A DNA stretch of 64,000 nt from the NCBI GenBank assembly GCA_964058845.1, contig CAXKVR010000052.1, forward strand, positions 62,001 to 126,000, in the 5' to 3' direction. This DNA comes from Carex sylvatica. Lineage: Eukaryota > Streptophyta > Magnoliopsida > Poales > Cyperaceae. Under the pieces are notes generated by a model. That model ran no database searches, had not been told where the DNA came from, and worked only from the letters and a program-made list of their open reading frames with translations. A program made the position numbers and the translations under genes. The first letter of the stretch is position 1; every line of letters begins with the position of its first letter. Below, piece after piece: positions 12,804-24,648 of this stretch.

Positions 12804-13193
12804 TTGAATAAGGCTTGAGTGCTATAGATAGTATAAGGTTATTCGTGCTACGGTTTCAAAAACCTATCAAATAAACTTCAAACATTGATCGAAGTAGCTC
12901 AATAAATTAGTTATATAATGAACTTGTAGAATACTAACTTTTACTATTTTTTTATGATTTATGAAATATGACAAAAAAAATATTTATTTTTAAGTTATTT
13001 TTTGTCATCTTTCATAAATCATAAAAATTAAAATTAGTAAAAAAAGTTCTAAAAACAATAAAAATTGATATTCTACAATTTTATTATATAACAAATTTAA
13101 TGAGCTACTTAAATCAAAATTTAAAATTTATACGATAGATTTTTAGTCCGTAACACGAACCTTATGCTATCCATAGCACTCAAGTCTTATTCA
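12804..13193. mobile_element. MITE with 47-bp class inverted ends
   Basis: Left end TTGAATAAGGCTTGAGTGCT and right end (other strand) TGAATAAGACTTGAGTGCT continue to match inward through TAGATAGTATAAGGTT-like sequence and, more loosely, through most of the element, so it is largely palindromic. The hexamer TATTAT lies at 12798-12803 and 13194-13199 and may be the target duplication. In this AT-rich context that could be chance. No coding capacity. This family differs from the CCGAACCGTTC foldbacks. Confidence 0.75.
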
Positions 13194-13199
13194 TATTAT

Positions 13200-13570
13200 T
13201 TTTATTATATCATTCGAAGAGTTGTCTCATATTTGAGCAATAGGAGGTTCTTCTTTTTAGTTAAAAATAAAGGCTTCAGATATCGTTGCTTTTTGAAGCA
13301 AAAAAAAAAAAAAATCGTTGTTTTTCAATTTGCTTTTGTTTGTGTCACTCGTATCCAGAGAAAATGAAGCAAATTTGTTGCATAAGACCTTAAAAAGTTG
13401 AATTAGTATGAAACAAAATGAAACAGGCCTCAATCTCCCTAAGAGAAATTAAAATGAAATAAAAATCACTTTTCAAAAAGTTGGTGGTCCCTTTTCTCCT
13501 TACGTCCATTCTTTAAAAAGATGCCGCCATTATTGTTCTTGTCTTCATTGTCTATTTTTTTTGAAGAGTA
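13200..13570. other. AT-rich spacer, nothing recognised
   Basis: Contains poly-A and poly-T tracts and imperfect short repeats (AAATGAAA words near 13365-13455). No gene is supported. Confidence 0.45.
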
Positions 13571-13800
13571 TGTTGGGATGGAGATTTGAGTTAGATAGAA
13601 TAATGAGATAATTTAAATTTGAGATAGTGAACTTGCTTAATTATTGAGTTAGTAAAATAGCATGCTAATCTACAAAAGGCAAAGAATAGTCTATTTTTGT
13701 TAATCCAAAGTCTCAAATAGATTCAAATGTAAAATAATAGTTCGAAATAGTAGCTAATTCAAATTAGCACTATTATTTGCTTCATCCAAACTCATCCTAA
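13571..13800. mobile_element. MITE with TTTGG-type ends, copy 1
   Basis: About 230 bp ending in sequence that reads from the other strand TTAGGATGAGTTTGGATG. It contains TTGAGTTAGTAAAATAGCAT and TAGCTAATTCAAATTAGCAC. The same interior, in the same order, is found at 43150-43365, and a related one at 46327-46556, so three copies of one small family are present. No ORF. Confidence 0.65.
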
Positions 13801-13929
13801 ATAATTTATCCTGTACAGTTTCATTGATTGGACTTGTATTTTCCGACACTGTAATAAAAAAAAAAAAGTTTAAGCTCTTTTTTTCTTTTAACTTAGTGGT
13901 CGTCCGGCGGTGCAGTGATTTTTTTTTTT

Positions 13930-14295
13930 TATATTTTTTTTATAAAGAGCATTTCAAATGTTTTTATATTTTGTATGTCATGATATCTCTATTTTCTAAT
14001 ATTTTTAATGAAAAAATTTGTAGAATTTATATGTTAAAATAAAGATGTTGAATGTGATCTATATTATTTTCTTTTCATGCATATAAAAAAATTTTGATTT
14101 TTAATTTTAGTTCTATATGTATTAATAAGTTGAAACTTAACATTCAGAATTTATCCACATGAGTGTCATAATTTTTTACTTATGTATAAAGAAAATGATA
14201 TAAATCGTATCTAACAGTAAATTTGACATTAAAGTTTTAAATTTTATATTATTGTAGTTCTAAAAACAGAAGCATAATTCAAATACAAAAAATGA
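13930..14295. mobile_element. AT-rich MITE, degenerate copy
   Basis: Shares TTAATAAGTTGAAACTTAAC and ATTTATCCACAT with the better-preserved element at 14653-15050, and the two halves of this copy are loosely inverted (ATGATATCTCTATTTTC region against the 14220-14290 region). Borders are approximate because the copy has decayed. Confidence 0.5.
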
Positions 14296-14652
14296 AGACA
14301 GTTGAACCCTCTTTATTTATAAAAAAATTATGTCAATTTCTATATAGTTACAAGAAAATAATAAAATATATTTTCTTAATTTCTCGAATGTTAAATATTG
14401 AATGTATGTAATATTTTTTTTTTTTTTCAGGCTAGCGAAATCAATTCTTACAAAAATATTGCGTGACATCTGATCAAAATCACATGAAAATATCATGCAC
14501 CGTTTGATCATAATCAGTTATAAATAGCTAATTTTGTAAAAAGTAGGTTACCCGCCACACAGGCGATAAAACATGATCAGCCACAAAATAGCTGATTGGT
14601 TTACGCCCCATGCCAAGCAGGACAGGAAAAGAAATAGAAAAAAGTGGAGGGT

Positions 14653-15050
14653 TTAAATGTCTTTATTTTTGGTGCCTTAGCATACCTCTATTTTTAAAAT
14701 TTTTAATAACTCAAAATTTAAATTATAAATATCAAAATAAAACCGTAAGATATGATCTATGTTATTTTTTCTATATACTCATAAAATATTATCATATTTC
14801 AATTGTGTTTTTAAGTGAATTAATAAGTTGAAAAATTAACGTCTTGAAATTATCCACATTAATACATTTTTTACAATATCTTGATGACAACCAAAATAAA
14901 GTTGAAATATCGTAATATTTTACATGTGCATAGATAAAATGATGTAGATCATATCCAATTGTTTTATTTTGACTTTTTAATTTTAAATTTTGAGTTACTA
15001 AAATTTTAAAAATAAAAATATAATAGAGGCACAAAAAATAGAGGTATTTC
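14653..15050. mobile_element. AT-rich MITE with long inverted ends
   Basis: The left arm (ATTTTTGGTGCCTTAGCA, then CCTCTATTTTTAAAAT and TAACTCAAAATTTAAA) is mirrored by the right arm read from the other strand (ATTTTTTGTGCCTCTATT, TTTTTAAAATTTTAGTAACTC). The arms stay complementary for more than 100 bp. No ORF. It is related to 13930-14295 and lies about 350 bp from it, in the same orientation. Confidence 0.7.
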
Positions 15051-15133
15051 AAGAAAAAGTTACTTCCTTTAATCCGACGGCCTCCGTACTTCTATGTTTC
15101 GTCCAATTAGCTGAATCAACGGACAAAATTCTG

Positions 15134-15178
15134 TTTGTTTACTCTAGTTCTGCCACGTGTCACAATGCTAGCGGCACG
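15134..15178. promoter_or_regulatory. Paired CACGTGTC (G-box/ABRE-like) motifs
   Basis: GCCACGTGTCAC and GGCACGTGTCAC lie about 30 bp apart, followed by AAGTGTC. The ACGTGTC core is the bZIP-bound G-box/ABRE in plant promoters. No gene of the right orientation starts nearby (the next coding relic is the broken Athila ORF), so function is doubtful. They may be part of the flanking repeat. Confidence 0.3.
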
Positions 15179-16079
15179 TGTCACTGTCAAGGGCCTTGCC
15201 AAGTGTCGATATTTTTATTAATGGGAAAATAAAAATAAAATAATGACAATATTAAACGTTTCTTGGAAAATTTAAAATCTAAAAAAAAAATTAACCCCCT
15301 AATTAATTAAACAATGCAAAAAATTCTGCAGTTGTATCACAGTATTAGATTCATTTATAAATCAAAGAGTAAATTCAAGTAAATTGACAAAACACCTCCC
15401 CCCCTCGCTCCGAAAGTTCTCTCCCTGCACCACTGATATTTTGTCGAAATTTTTATTAACCCTAAATCCTTTCACACTTAGCAACAGGTAGTCAAGCTTG
15501 AGATTCAAAACAAGCGCTTTTTGGGAGACAACCCAAGTCCTTTTTAAGTTTTCTTGTACTTTTTAGTTTTGCATTTTATTACTTACATGCAGGTTTCTCT
15601 TTAGTTATTTTGCATTTTAGAGACCCGAGGAGTTATATTTCGGGTTCAGCAGCTCACACGGCCCAAGTCTTACACGACCTGTTCGGCAGCTCACACGGTC
15701 CCGGTATTACACGACCCGTATAAAACGTACATAGACCGTATCACCGCCAACAGTCGCACATGGAAAGTCGCGTCATCTCCGCATTAATGACGCCCTTCCC
15801 TTTAAAACTCCTTCTCCCGCTCGAGTTGGACATCCACAGTGCACCCGACCCCGTCTCTTCTCTCTTCTGGCAATCCAACCCGATTCAACCCGTGCAGTTG
15901 AGCACTACCCCGCCGCCTCCTTCCTCTCGCGCAACCACCGAGCCGCCGTTTTGTCTCTCCCTCTCGGCCTTCGCCTCCTCCGCTGCGCCACCGCCGTCCA
16001 AGCAAGTAAATCCCAGTTTTTCTCTTTTTCTCTCCATCCTTCTCCGCTAACTCTGTCTTCTGGGTCGAAACCCTAGTCC

Positions 16080-16305
16080 GACCCGTACCAGATTTTGTAC
16101 GACCCGTGTCATACCAATACCCTATCCGGTCTGAGTCGGACTTACTGCCCCGTATCAATCCCTTGTCCGACCCTGTCAGTGTTACCAGACCCGTACCAGA
16201 TTTTGTACGACCCGTGTTATACCAATACCCTGTCCGGTCTGAGTCGGACTTACTGCCCCCGTATCAATCCCTTGTCCGACCCTGTCAGTGTTACCAGACC
16301 CGTAC
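16080..16305 (+). repeat. 108-bp tandem duplication in front of the Athila ORF
   Basis: The segment beginning GACCCGTACCAGATTTTGTA starts at 16080 and again at 16188. A third start at 16297 continues only for a short way. One copy has a single extra C, which shifts the frame between repeats. The repeats consist of GACCCGTAC/GTATC words that also appear in the LTR. Confidence 0.85.
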
Positions 16306-16411
16306 CAATCTCAGTCAGTCGAATTTCCATATCAGCTTTGTCATACCCGTATCAGACCCTGTCCGACCTGTATCATTCCCTGTCTGACCCGTATCGGCCT
16401 TCCAGGAAACC

Positions 16412-17997
16412 ATGTTCAACGAGCGCCGCTCCAAGCATGCGAATGAGCGAAGGCAGCTCGCTCTCCGTGCGAAGCAACAACTACGTGCGCGCACACCTAC
16501 TCCTTCTAGGCCCGACAGTGCTACTTTCGCCCGTGCCTCATCCTCTTATTCTTCCCCTCCTTATTCGTCTTCTTTTCCTCAGTCTTCTTCTTCTCATCAC
16601 TCTTCTCATCACTCTTTTCATCACTCTTCTTATCACTCTTCTCACTCTGGCTCGAGTTTCCATCCGTTTGAGTCCTACGATACTAAGGAGCGCGACACCC
16701 CCTCTGAGGGGTATACTGATAGGGCCGATGCATATGAGGCAGAGTATTTCCCCATACCCACACGTCGCCAGTTTGGCTACTTTGACCTCCTACGGCAGAG
16801 GAACTTTGAGAACACCTGAGTGGTCGACTTCGCGACCCTTCGCGCCTTCGGCATAGAGGAGGAGTTCCTTCGCCTCACGTGCCAAATCGGGATTACTCTC
16901 GCTTTCTGGGTCATTGACATGTTGGGCTACAAGAAACTAGTTTCACGCATGAGTTTCTCTCTTCTCTTGAGCTCAAGTGGAACAACAATGATCGTCCCTA
17001 TATCAAGTTTCGGCTCTACCACCAGTCTCACCGTGTCTGTGTCTCTACACTACTACGCAAGTGGTTCGATTTCGCGGCTGACCCCCAAACTACATCCCTC
17101 TCCTTCCATGAGGATCTCGATAAAGACCACTTTTGGAACCTGATCTCTGGCATGGAGCCCGGTTCAGTGGTCAACAAGGAGTTCAAGGGTCTGAATGTCC
17201 CTCATCCGGTCCTTCGCTGCATCCTCTGGATTCTATGTGGCACCATCTTTGCACGAGGCGAGACAGCCGCCCGTGCCAATGTCGAGGACCTCCAGTTATT
17301 GGATCACATTCTCCGCCCGGACGGTGAGCTCGAGCGGCCCGACCTGATGCTCATCATGATCCACCACTGGATTCGTCAGCAGCGCTCTACGAGAATAGGA
17401 GGCGTCATTACCATTAGCGCCTATGTTACCCTCATCGCGGACCAATTAGGGCTTCCGATCGTAGATGATGACCCCTGCAGCAGTGCCCGCCTGTTGACTA
17501 TCGATGCTTTCCGCTCATATAAGTTCATCAAGGTTGAGCCTGGACCCACTGGCCAACGTTACCTCTAGCATATACCAGATGAGAGGACTATGTATCCTTT
17601 GCCTTTTTCGGTCTCTCTCTCTTTCATTGATAGAAGTACTTGGCTTTTCTCACGGCCACCTCAGGCTGCTTGTGCACCACCACCCCCTCCTCATGTTCAG
17701 GACCACCCACCTCATGCAGATGATGTGGAGATGCTCGACGCACCACCATCCCCTTCACCGGTACATGCCTCTACTTATGCTGCCGGTCCCTCTCACCCAC
17801 CTGACCCCACCATATGGGACTTGTACCAGCTCATTTCTGCCATGCAGGCCACCCAAATTGGGCATGGTGACACACTCTCCGACATCCAGATCGAGTTGAC
17901 ATCTCAGGGCTCGCGGATCTCGGCGATCGAGGACCAGATGCGAGATTTGCTCTTCTTTGAGGAGCATGGCTACTGGCCCGGCTCCCCACCTTCCTAG
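16412..17997 (+). pseudogene. ATHILA ORF-1-family protein, broken
   Basis: Conceptual product of about 500 residues: a basic start (MFNERRSKHANERR), a long Ser/His/Pro-rich linker, then the conserved block seen in plant Athila env-position ORFs (ATLRAFGIEEEFLRLT, THEFLSSLELKW, DKDHFWNLISGME, HPVLRCILWILCGTIFAR) and a proline-rich tail ending in a short predicted helical region (ISAMQATQIGHGDTLSDIQ). It is interrupted by a TGA at 16817-16819, a frameshift near 16945 between LGYKKLV and THEFLSS, and a TAG at 17566-17568, after which the same frame continues to 17997. These breaks and its place between a post-pol spacer and polypurine tracts mark it as a dead retrotransposon gene, not a host gene. 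Function of the intact family is unknown. Confidence 0.75.
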
Positions 17998-18961
17998 ATT
18001 GATCAGGTATGTTTTCTTTTCCCCGAGTTTTACATTTTTTTCTATCTTTTTCGTCTTAAAGCATTGAAGACAATGCTCAGACTAAGCTTGGGGGGGAGAG
18101 ACTTTTGCATTTAGGACTCGTTTACTTTTCTTATTTAGGTCATATTTATTTTTTTCATGCATTTGTAGGTGAACAATTTGCGTGAATTGCTTGAATTAGG
18201 GATTCCTTTAAAAATTTTAGGATATAATTAAGATGACCTTGAAAATTTGAAACTAACCCCATGGTTAATTAAAAGACTGCTTAGGATGGGATGTTTTGAG
18301 AACCTGATAAGATGAAAACCTTGAACTGTATCAAAAAAACCATTATAAAAACTGAATTGTGTCTTTAAAATAGGGAAACATGATTTTCAATAAAGAAAGA
18401 TTGGGATATCCATTGGTATGAATGAATACCATTGGATGTGTGTATTCATGGTGTATGCAAATAAAAATAAAATGAAAAGAGATGAACTAAAAGATGGAGA
18501 AAATAAGAGTACTGGCAATAAGTCATATTGGGCGCCTTTGAGCTCGTCTCCCAAACTTAGAAAATATAGAACTTTTGCATACATCAACACATGAAGTCCA
18601 TAACTTTCTAACCTAAGCTTGTTACAAGCTTGGGGGGGCAAAAAGAAAGAAAATCACCACAAACGAGGGCTCAACTTTAGTTAAAAAATGGAATATTGAT
18701 CACTCGAGTAATTAGTCTTTACAACTATTAAAGCATCTCACAAATAAGAAGTATGATTAGTCAATCTGTGGGGTGAATGAAAAGTTGTCAAGAAAATTCA
18801 AGTTATTGACCAAAATGATTCCTGGGTTCTTAACAATAGTAAGCTCACGTAAATTTTTCACATTTAGAACTTAATTTGCATTTAGGTAATCCAAAGACTT
18901 ACCTGGTACCTGAGTTGGAATTTTTGCTTGAGGACAAGCAAGATTTCAGCTTGGAAGAATT

Positions 18962-20390
18962 TGATATCTCGCAAACATATCTACTTTTCGACCTATATTT
19001 TGTACCAATATCTGTGTTTAGAATCATTTAATTAGTCGTATTTCATTAAAATATCTATAGAATATGGTACTGCTGCAAGTTTGTTCTTATTTTGCAGGAA
19101 TGAGATGAAATCGAGGAGAATCTGGGATTTGAGAAGTATTTACACGACCCGTGTACTACCTTGTGCGGGTCATATCAACCTCGACTCGACCACAGACACG
19201 ACTGCTGATTCGACTCCAGAAGAGACACAGGCATACGGCCCGTACAGGATTTCATACGGGTCATATCAGATAAATCCGGAAAGTAATCTGAAATTTTAAA
19301 AAGAAGTCTGAAGGAATGAAAGTCTGCCAGAGACCATATAAACAGGATTTCTTGCACCAGGGAGAAGAATTCTGGAGTATAGAGATATTTCTAGGGTTTG
19401 AGATTGACGACTATTGCTTGGAGACGAAGTTGAGAAGCAAAAGACGCGAGTTTTATTGTGGATCTTCATTGTACTTCGGATTTTAGAATGAATTATTATT
19501 CATTTATCTTTGTTATCTGTTTTAGTACTATGTTTGAGTAGTTTTATTTGTTTCTAGGATTAAGATGTAATCGAATGTTTTGTTTAGCATCTAGTTATTA
19601 GATTTTTACGTTGAAATTTGTGTTTGCTTGATTGTGATTGGTTTTAATTGCTTAGTTTGGATTGTTTAATTATTATTTGGTTTGACCACTATATGAGGCC
19701 TCATCTATAAGGTACTGTGTCCAATTTGATCTTTCAACCAAACTAAGTATATGATGTAGGATTAGTGATCCGATAGGTGAAACCAACTAGTAGCCGGAAG
19801 GTGAACATTTCATCTTATCGATGGATAAGAGGTTACCTTTAGTATTCCAAACAAGTAACTAGGTAACTCGGACCAATATACGACAGTTGAGGTTTAGAGC
19901 CCAAAGAGGGTAGATATTGAAAATTTCATACCAAGTTAATAAACCAACATACGACAGTTGAGGTTTAGAAACATTAGGTCTGGTCAGTTGAACCCTACAC
20001 AAAGGAACCACGTAAAGAAACAGTGATTGGTGCATTAACTCAAAGTCCACACGATCAGTGTACGACTGTACACTACCCGTGTAACCTGATACGACCCGTG
20101 TAGAAAACTACACGGTCCGTGTCAAAGACTGAGAGACAGAACTGAGATAAGTCTGAAACCCTAGAAACGCCTTTTATTATTAATTTAAACCAAGTTTATT
20201 TACTTCTTTTCATTAGGAACTTAAATACCAAAAACTAATATTTTCTCACTTCTAGTCTTTAACTGATTTCAGTAGAGTCTGGTTTAGATTTGAACCGTCC
20301 CTGTGATCGATACCCGACGATATACTACTCGATAGGACTGTGCATTTGCAGTCTGAACCGAAGGTGTATTAAAGGTTAAAAGGTACAACT
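18962..20390 (+). mobile_element. Athila-type LTR (3' LTR of the element above)
   Basis: Begins TGATATCTCG directly after TTCAGCTTGGAAGAAT, a polypurine-like run. It contains ACACGACCCGTGT at 19143 and repeats of it near 20085-20125, two copies of CAACATACGACAGTTGAGG-like sequence around 19875 and 19945, and ends with the conserved block GAACCGTCCCTGTGATCGAT at about 20295. From about 19620 to 20390 it aligns, with many substitutions, to 62570-63290, which is a second LTR fragment of the same family. The 3' border is inferred from where that similarity ends. Confidence 0.7.
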
Positions 20391-20459
20391 TGCTGTACTG
20401 AAACTTTGAGCACTAACTTTTGGTGTAACATGAGGCATTCATCTTTCCTACTAAGAGAT

Positions 20460-21830
20460 GTATATGTATGAGTGTTATCTAACGTTGTCCGTAAAAAATA
20501 GTTATAATGGTAGCACTTCCGTATATATAGATTAGCTGAGGAAGTGATGGTTTACCAAAAGTACTATTATCCCTCGTATTTACTATACGAGTTATAGTAT
20601 CACTGGGCCCCTTGGTAGAGTTAGATTATCTACATGTGGTATGATTACAAGAGTAATCATATTTGATAATCTACTCAAGATCAAGAAAAAATTAAGTTTG
20701 CAAGGATGACACACACCTACCTTGAAACTGATATAATAGCTATGAGACAAAAGAATTGACACAAGTAAATAGTTTACTGGATCGTGATATTATACAGTAC
20801 ATTATCATCTGTGTAATTGGATGGTCATAATGCATATGTCAGATGCCTCCTATGATTTGTAGAAGTTAAAACAGTTTTAATTCTATTTACCAACATAACA
20901 CAGATTCTATCAGGTCACACCGTATAGGAGTTAATCGAAGAATCTTATATTGATTAATTATGAATTGATTATGATTAATAATAAGATGGTTATAATTAAT
21001 TATACATGATATAATTAAATTATAAATGTCATATAAGATGACAAGCAAAAACAACAGTTAATTTATAAATGTGCACGACACGTTGTATAAAAGTTACCGA
21101 AATAACAACCGTAAGAAATATAATTGTTCAGAATAATTATATAGATATTAATTGAATTTGGGCTTAGGGCATTTTAGTCTTTTCACATGTTATCCTTATC
21201 CACATGACACGTCATCATGACATGTCATCATCCTTATCCATTCGAGGGTATTTCGATCATTTGGCAACCGCCATATAACCCTATAAATAGGGGTGGAGGG
21301 GTAGAGAGAAAACTTACTATTTCACTTCGTATAGAACTGTGTCAGATCGATTCGAGTTTTTATTTTCTCTCTTTCTCGGTTTCTCTCCCAAATAGTGTTT
21401 CGGTTGATAAAAGAAAGTTATAAGTAATTGACGTATAATATTGTGGGTTGTTGAGAAATATATTTGCGGGATCGGTGAATAGTATTTTCTTGAATTTCGC
21501 AGTATTTCAGTTTTGCTTATTAGTGAATCTGAATAACTGCAAATTCGTGTTTATGTGTTTTTGTCTTTTCTCGGAGAATAGTATTTTTGCATAATTCTGC
21601 AGTTTACGGTATTTCTGGCAAAAAAAATAAACCGCATTCCGGTTAGTTCTGGTGGATAACTGATAGAGGCATCAAACGTCTGATGATCCGAGACGAATCA
21701 TTCCGATGCGAGATATTATTTTCAGTCGGTCTTCATTCCAATTCGAATTTGGAAATGAGGTATAATGTTATATTAATCTATTTAATTGATAAGTAGATTA
21801 AAGTTTTAGAAATCAATCATGGAGTAGATT
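20460..21830 (+). mobile_element. LTR-like retroelement fragment
   Basis: No gene. The stretch resembles a long LTR: AT-rich upstream part, a TATA-like CCTATAAATAGGGG at 21281-21294 preceded by a purine/pyrimidine-mixed GTCATCATGACATGTCATCA repeat near 21212, then CT-rich leader and TTGTGGGTTGTTGAGAAATA. The final part, around 21655-21770, has retroelement-like sequence GATAGAGGCATCAAACG. No primer-binding site, partner LTR or coding remnant could be confirmed, so superfamily assignment is open. Confidence 0.35.
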
Positions 21831-23020
21831 TGTAAAATGATTAAATTGAATTTTGATGCCAAAGGAATACTGAAGGTGGACCGTCTTGGAAAGTTTTCTG
21901 ACATATCCCGTTTAATCCTTGGCTTAAGTTAGAAGTAAAAAATTTGTTTTACAGTCTTTCCGCAGCTTAAGCCTTAATGGTATTTGGTAGCCCCAAAACC
22001 CAACATATTTTAATTTTTCTTACATCCGCAAAACATCCGACCTAAAAAATTTGATCTGGGTTATTTATCGTAGTCTTTCTAACAAATCAAGTTTTATAAT
22101 ATTTCATCTATATTCAAAGAAATATATAAAATATTTCTAATATTTCAATACAAAAAATAAATAAATTATAAATACTTTTGTTTAACTAAAAAGAAAAACT
22201 TAAAACCGCAAAAATAATTGTGGTTTTGGAATTTCAAAATCAAAACAGCAAATTTATTTTGCGGTTTTAGACTGAATTTCCATAGAAAATTTTTACGGTT
22301 CAGACAGATTTCGTAATTACTCCGGATGTAGATTTTGAAATTTAATATTTTTTTTGGATATTAATAAAAATTTCGGAATATTTTGAATCAGAATTAGACA
22401 ACATGAAATGCTATTCTCGAATATAATTCGGCAACCTAGCTAATGAAAGCAACACGACAAAATAAGCTATTTCTTGTGAAGGCTAGGCACAAAAGCAGGA
22501 GGCTAAGCCAACAACTATTAAGAGCACATGATAACTGTTTCGGCCTACATTCATTAGATATACTAAATTTAAATTAATTTAACATTTTAGCATCTTGAGC
22601 CGACGGCCTTAAGTTTTTCCAAATACATACGGTATCATATAATTGTTCTTTTAATCTTTCCTTTTCCTTTTGCTTTCCATATCTGAGTTTTCATATATTT
22701 TTTTAACATTTCATGGTGTTTAAAAAACAATAAAGTGATAGCAAAAATGCATAGATGAGATCAAACAATACGGAACCGGACCAAAATTTTGTGTTTGAGT
22801 ACACACTGATACCAGTAGGTAACAAAACTTGTACTGCAATGCAGTACGCTGTTGTTCTCAGTAAAAATTGAGAGAGAATGCATTATTGATATTGTGGCAG
22901 ACATTGCATTATTTTGCAAGGCACACTTTTCAATAGACAAGGATATTTGATACACAGTCACATAGATGCCCCCTGGTCCCAGCAATATATCATAAATTGT
23001 CCCAATTCAACCCATCTTGG
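21831..23020. other. Upstream region of the metallothionein gene
   Basis: AT-rich, no gene or clear transposon. It should contain the distal promoter of the metallothionein gene that starts at 23140. I see no motif that I would name as a metal-response element. Confidence 0.5.
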
Positions 23021-23033
23021 CCAATGAAGGGGC

Positions 23034-23042
23034 TATAAATAA
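23034..23042 (+). promoter_or_regulatory. TATA box of the metallothionein gene
   Basis: TATAAATAA in the context GGGGCTATAAATAAGCCTCC, about 100 bp before the ATG, with CCAAT at 23021-23025. Spacing leaves a plausible leader of about 70 bp. Confidence 0.75.
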
Positions 23043-23139
23043 GCCTCCCTGGCCTCTCCGCATTTCATCCAAGTGCAAGAAGAAAAGAGTTCATAAATTA
23101 CGAACTCATTTGATAAATCACATCATATCATAAGAGAAG

Positions 23140-23982
23140 ATGTCTTGCTGCGGTGGCAAATGTGGGTGCGGTTCTGGCTGCAGCTGCGGCTCCAGCTGTA
23201 AAGGGTACCGCCTCTTGCTTTGCCTTTTTTTTTTTCCCTACACACACCCACACCCACACCAGCACACCATAATAACAAATAGGATATCACGTATTTGTGC
23301 AGATGCCATGTGTTATATATGATTGATGTAATTGCATGACATCATTTTATGTTTTTAACTTAACCAGCAGGAAATAAACAGAAACCACAGAAAAAGATGT
23401 TCTGAGTTTTGACAACATCTTTTTTGTAACCCATGATTTCTGAATTATATACAGACCAATAATGGCTCAATTTAATACATTTTCCAACTACTATGATCTG
23501 ATTTTTTTTCTTTTTTGGTGGCATGTTTAGATGTGGAATGTACCCTGATCTGACTGGTGAAGTGCTCAGCACCAAACAAACCACGATCCTTTTCGATCAT
23601 CCACCAAAGAGGTCAGCCTCTTGATTAGCTCTCATTAACAGTACAGAAATTAACTTTATAGGGATGTAATTATACATACATATCACATAATGTGAATGCG
23701 CTTATGTTATTATACTGGTCTCAGATTCCCTCATGATATATTCATAATAAGTACTAAATTCATGAGATTAATCTGACTAACCATTGCAGTTTTAAGCTAC
23801 AAAGGATATGCCAGAGATGACATCAATTGTTTCCTAACCAGTTTATACCTTGCAATCTGTTTATTTGATTGTCCAGGGCATTCTTTGACTCCGAGATGGA
23901 AGCTGGGGGCGAGAACGGGGGTTGCGGCTGCAAATGCGGATCCAACTGCGGCTGTGGCAGCAACTGCTCTTGCAGCAAATGA
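23140..23982 (+). CDS. MT2: Metallothionein, type 2 (three exons, 83 aa)
   Basis: Small cysteine-rich cytosolic protein that binds Cu, Zn and Cd through thiolates and takes part in metal homeostasis and redox protection. Exons 23140-23204, 23531-23611 and 23877-23982, with GT-AG introns at phases 2 and 2, give an 83-residue product. The N-terminal domain [16 protein letters not shown] has the CC plus CXC layout of type 2, with eight cysteines by residue 23. Then comes MYPDL at 25-29, the type 2 linker signature, a cysteine-free spacer of about 40 residues, and a C-terminal domain with seven cysteines (C65 to C81). Type 2 proteins usually have six there. The extra one comes from CGCKC. The intron after the MYPDL-bearing segment fits plant MT2 genes. 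An AATAAG poly(A)-type signal lies near 24113. Confidence in the family is very high, in the type high. Confidence 0.93.
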
Positions 23983-23999
23983 AGCTTTTCTTTATCTCT

Positions 24000-24640
24000 A
24001 CATATAAAAGCTTTGGGAGATTTTTCATGTTCTATAGGGACATGAACTCTCCATAGAGAGGCTCTTTTTATATGAAGTTATTATATGTATGTTGTGATGC
24101 CTAAATAAGAGCACTGGTATGGACTGACGCATAATATAATGCTACGAATGTCTTATATGATATGAAATCATTTTGCATCACAACTTTTTTCATTTTCCCT
24201 GTTTTTCCCATCAATTCATCTCCCGGCCCTCTTTTTTTTGTTATTTTCTTATCGACTCTTAATTGGAAGAAAACAGAAGACAGCCCAGAGTGAAAAAAAT
24301 AATAATAATAAAGGCAACAAAATTAAGAAACATATTTACACAGAAAACTTCGTTTACCAGTGCATCAATCCTATTCAACAATACAAAAAAAAAAAAAAGT
24401 TAAAACCTATGTACGAAAAATTTACATGAATAGTCCAATTATTATAGCTTATAGCTCCATTAACAAGAGCACCCACACACACAAAAACAAAGGTGAAGTT
24501 TATGTAAAGAACAGGGGAAAAACCAGTAAAATGCATATAGTAAACACCCTGCACTCAAAAACTTTACAGTATCCTGTAGCATTAGCATAAACTGCCATTA
24601 TTATGTACCCAGATTAGCTCAGCTATTGAAGAGAGAGAGA
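24000..24640. other. 3' flank of two convergent genes
   Basis: Contains the 3' UTR of the metallothionein (to about 24130) and, from the right, the 3' UTR of the minus-strand gene at 24649. In between are poly-A tracts, AAT repeats near 24298-24312 and a GAGA run at 24631-24642. No further gene. Confidence 0.6.
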
Positions 24641-24648
24641 GAAAGGAA

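Larger units (their letters stand above)
15460..18961 (+). mobile_element. Athila-type Gypsy retrotransposon, 3' internal part
   Basis: Truncated element lacking gag and pol. It opens with the spacer that normally follows pol in Athila elements (GCGCTTTTTGGGAGACAACC then CAAGTCC at about 15512-15540), then carries the broken ATHILA-type ORF at 16412-17997, a first polypurine tract AAGCTTGGGGGGGAGAG at about 18084-18100, a second AAGCTTGGGGGGGC near 18624, and the phrase TTGAGGACAAGCAAGATTTC just before the 3' LTR. The word ACACGACCCGTGT and close relatives recur through the element and its LTR. The missing 5' half means it cannot move by itself. Confidence 0.75.

Noticed and set aside
16095..16856. 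253-codon ORF
   Set aside because: Out-of-frame reading of the 108-bp repeats and of the ATHILA-type ORF.
24600..24640. tRNA-like TTAGCTCAGC
   Set aside because: No acceptor stem, anticodon arm or T-loop follows.
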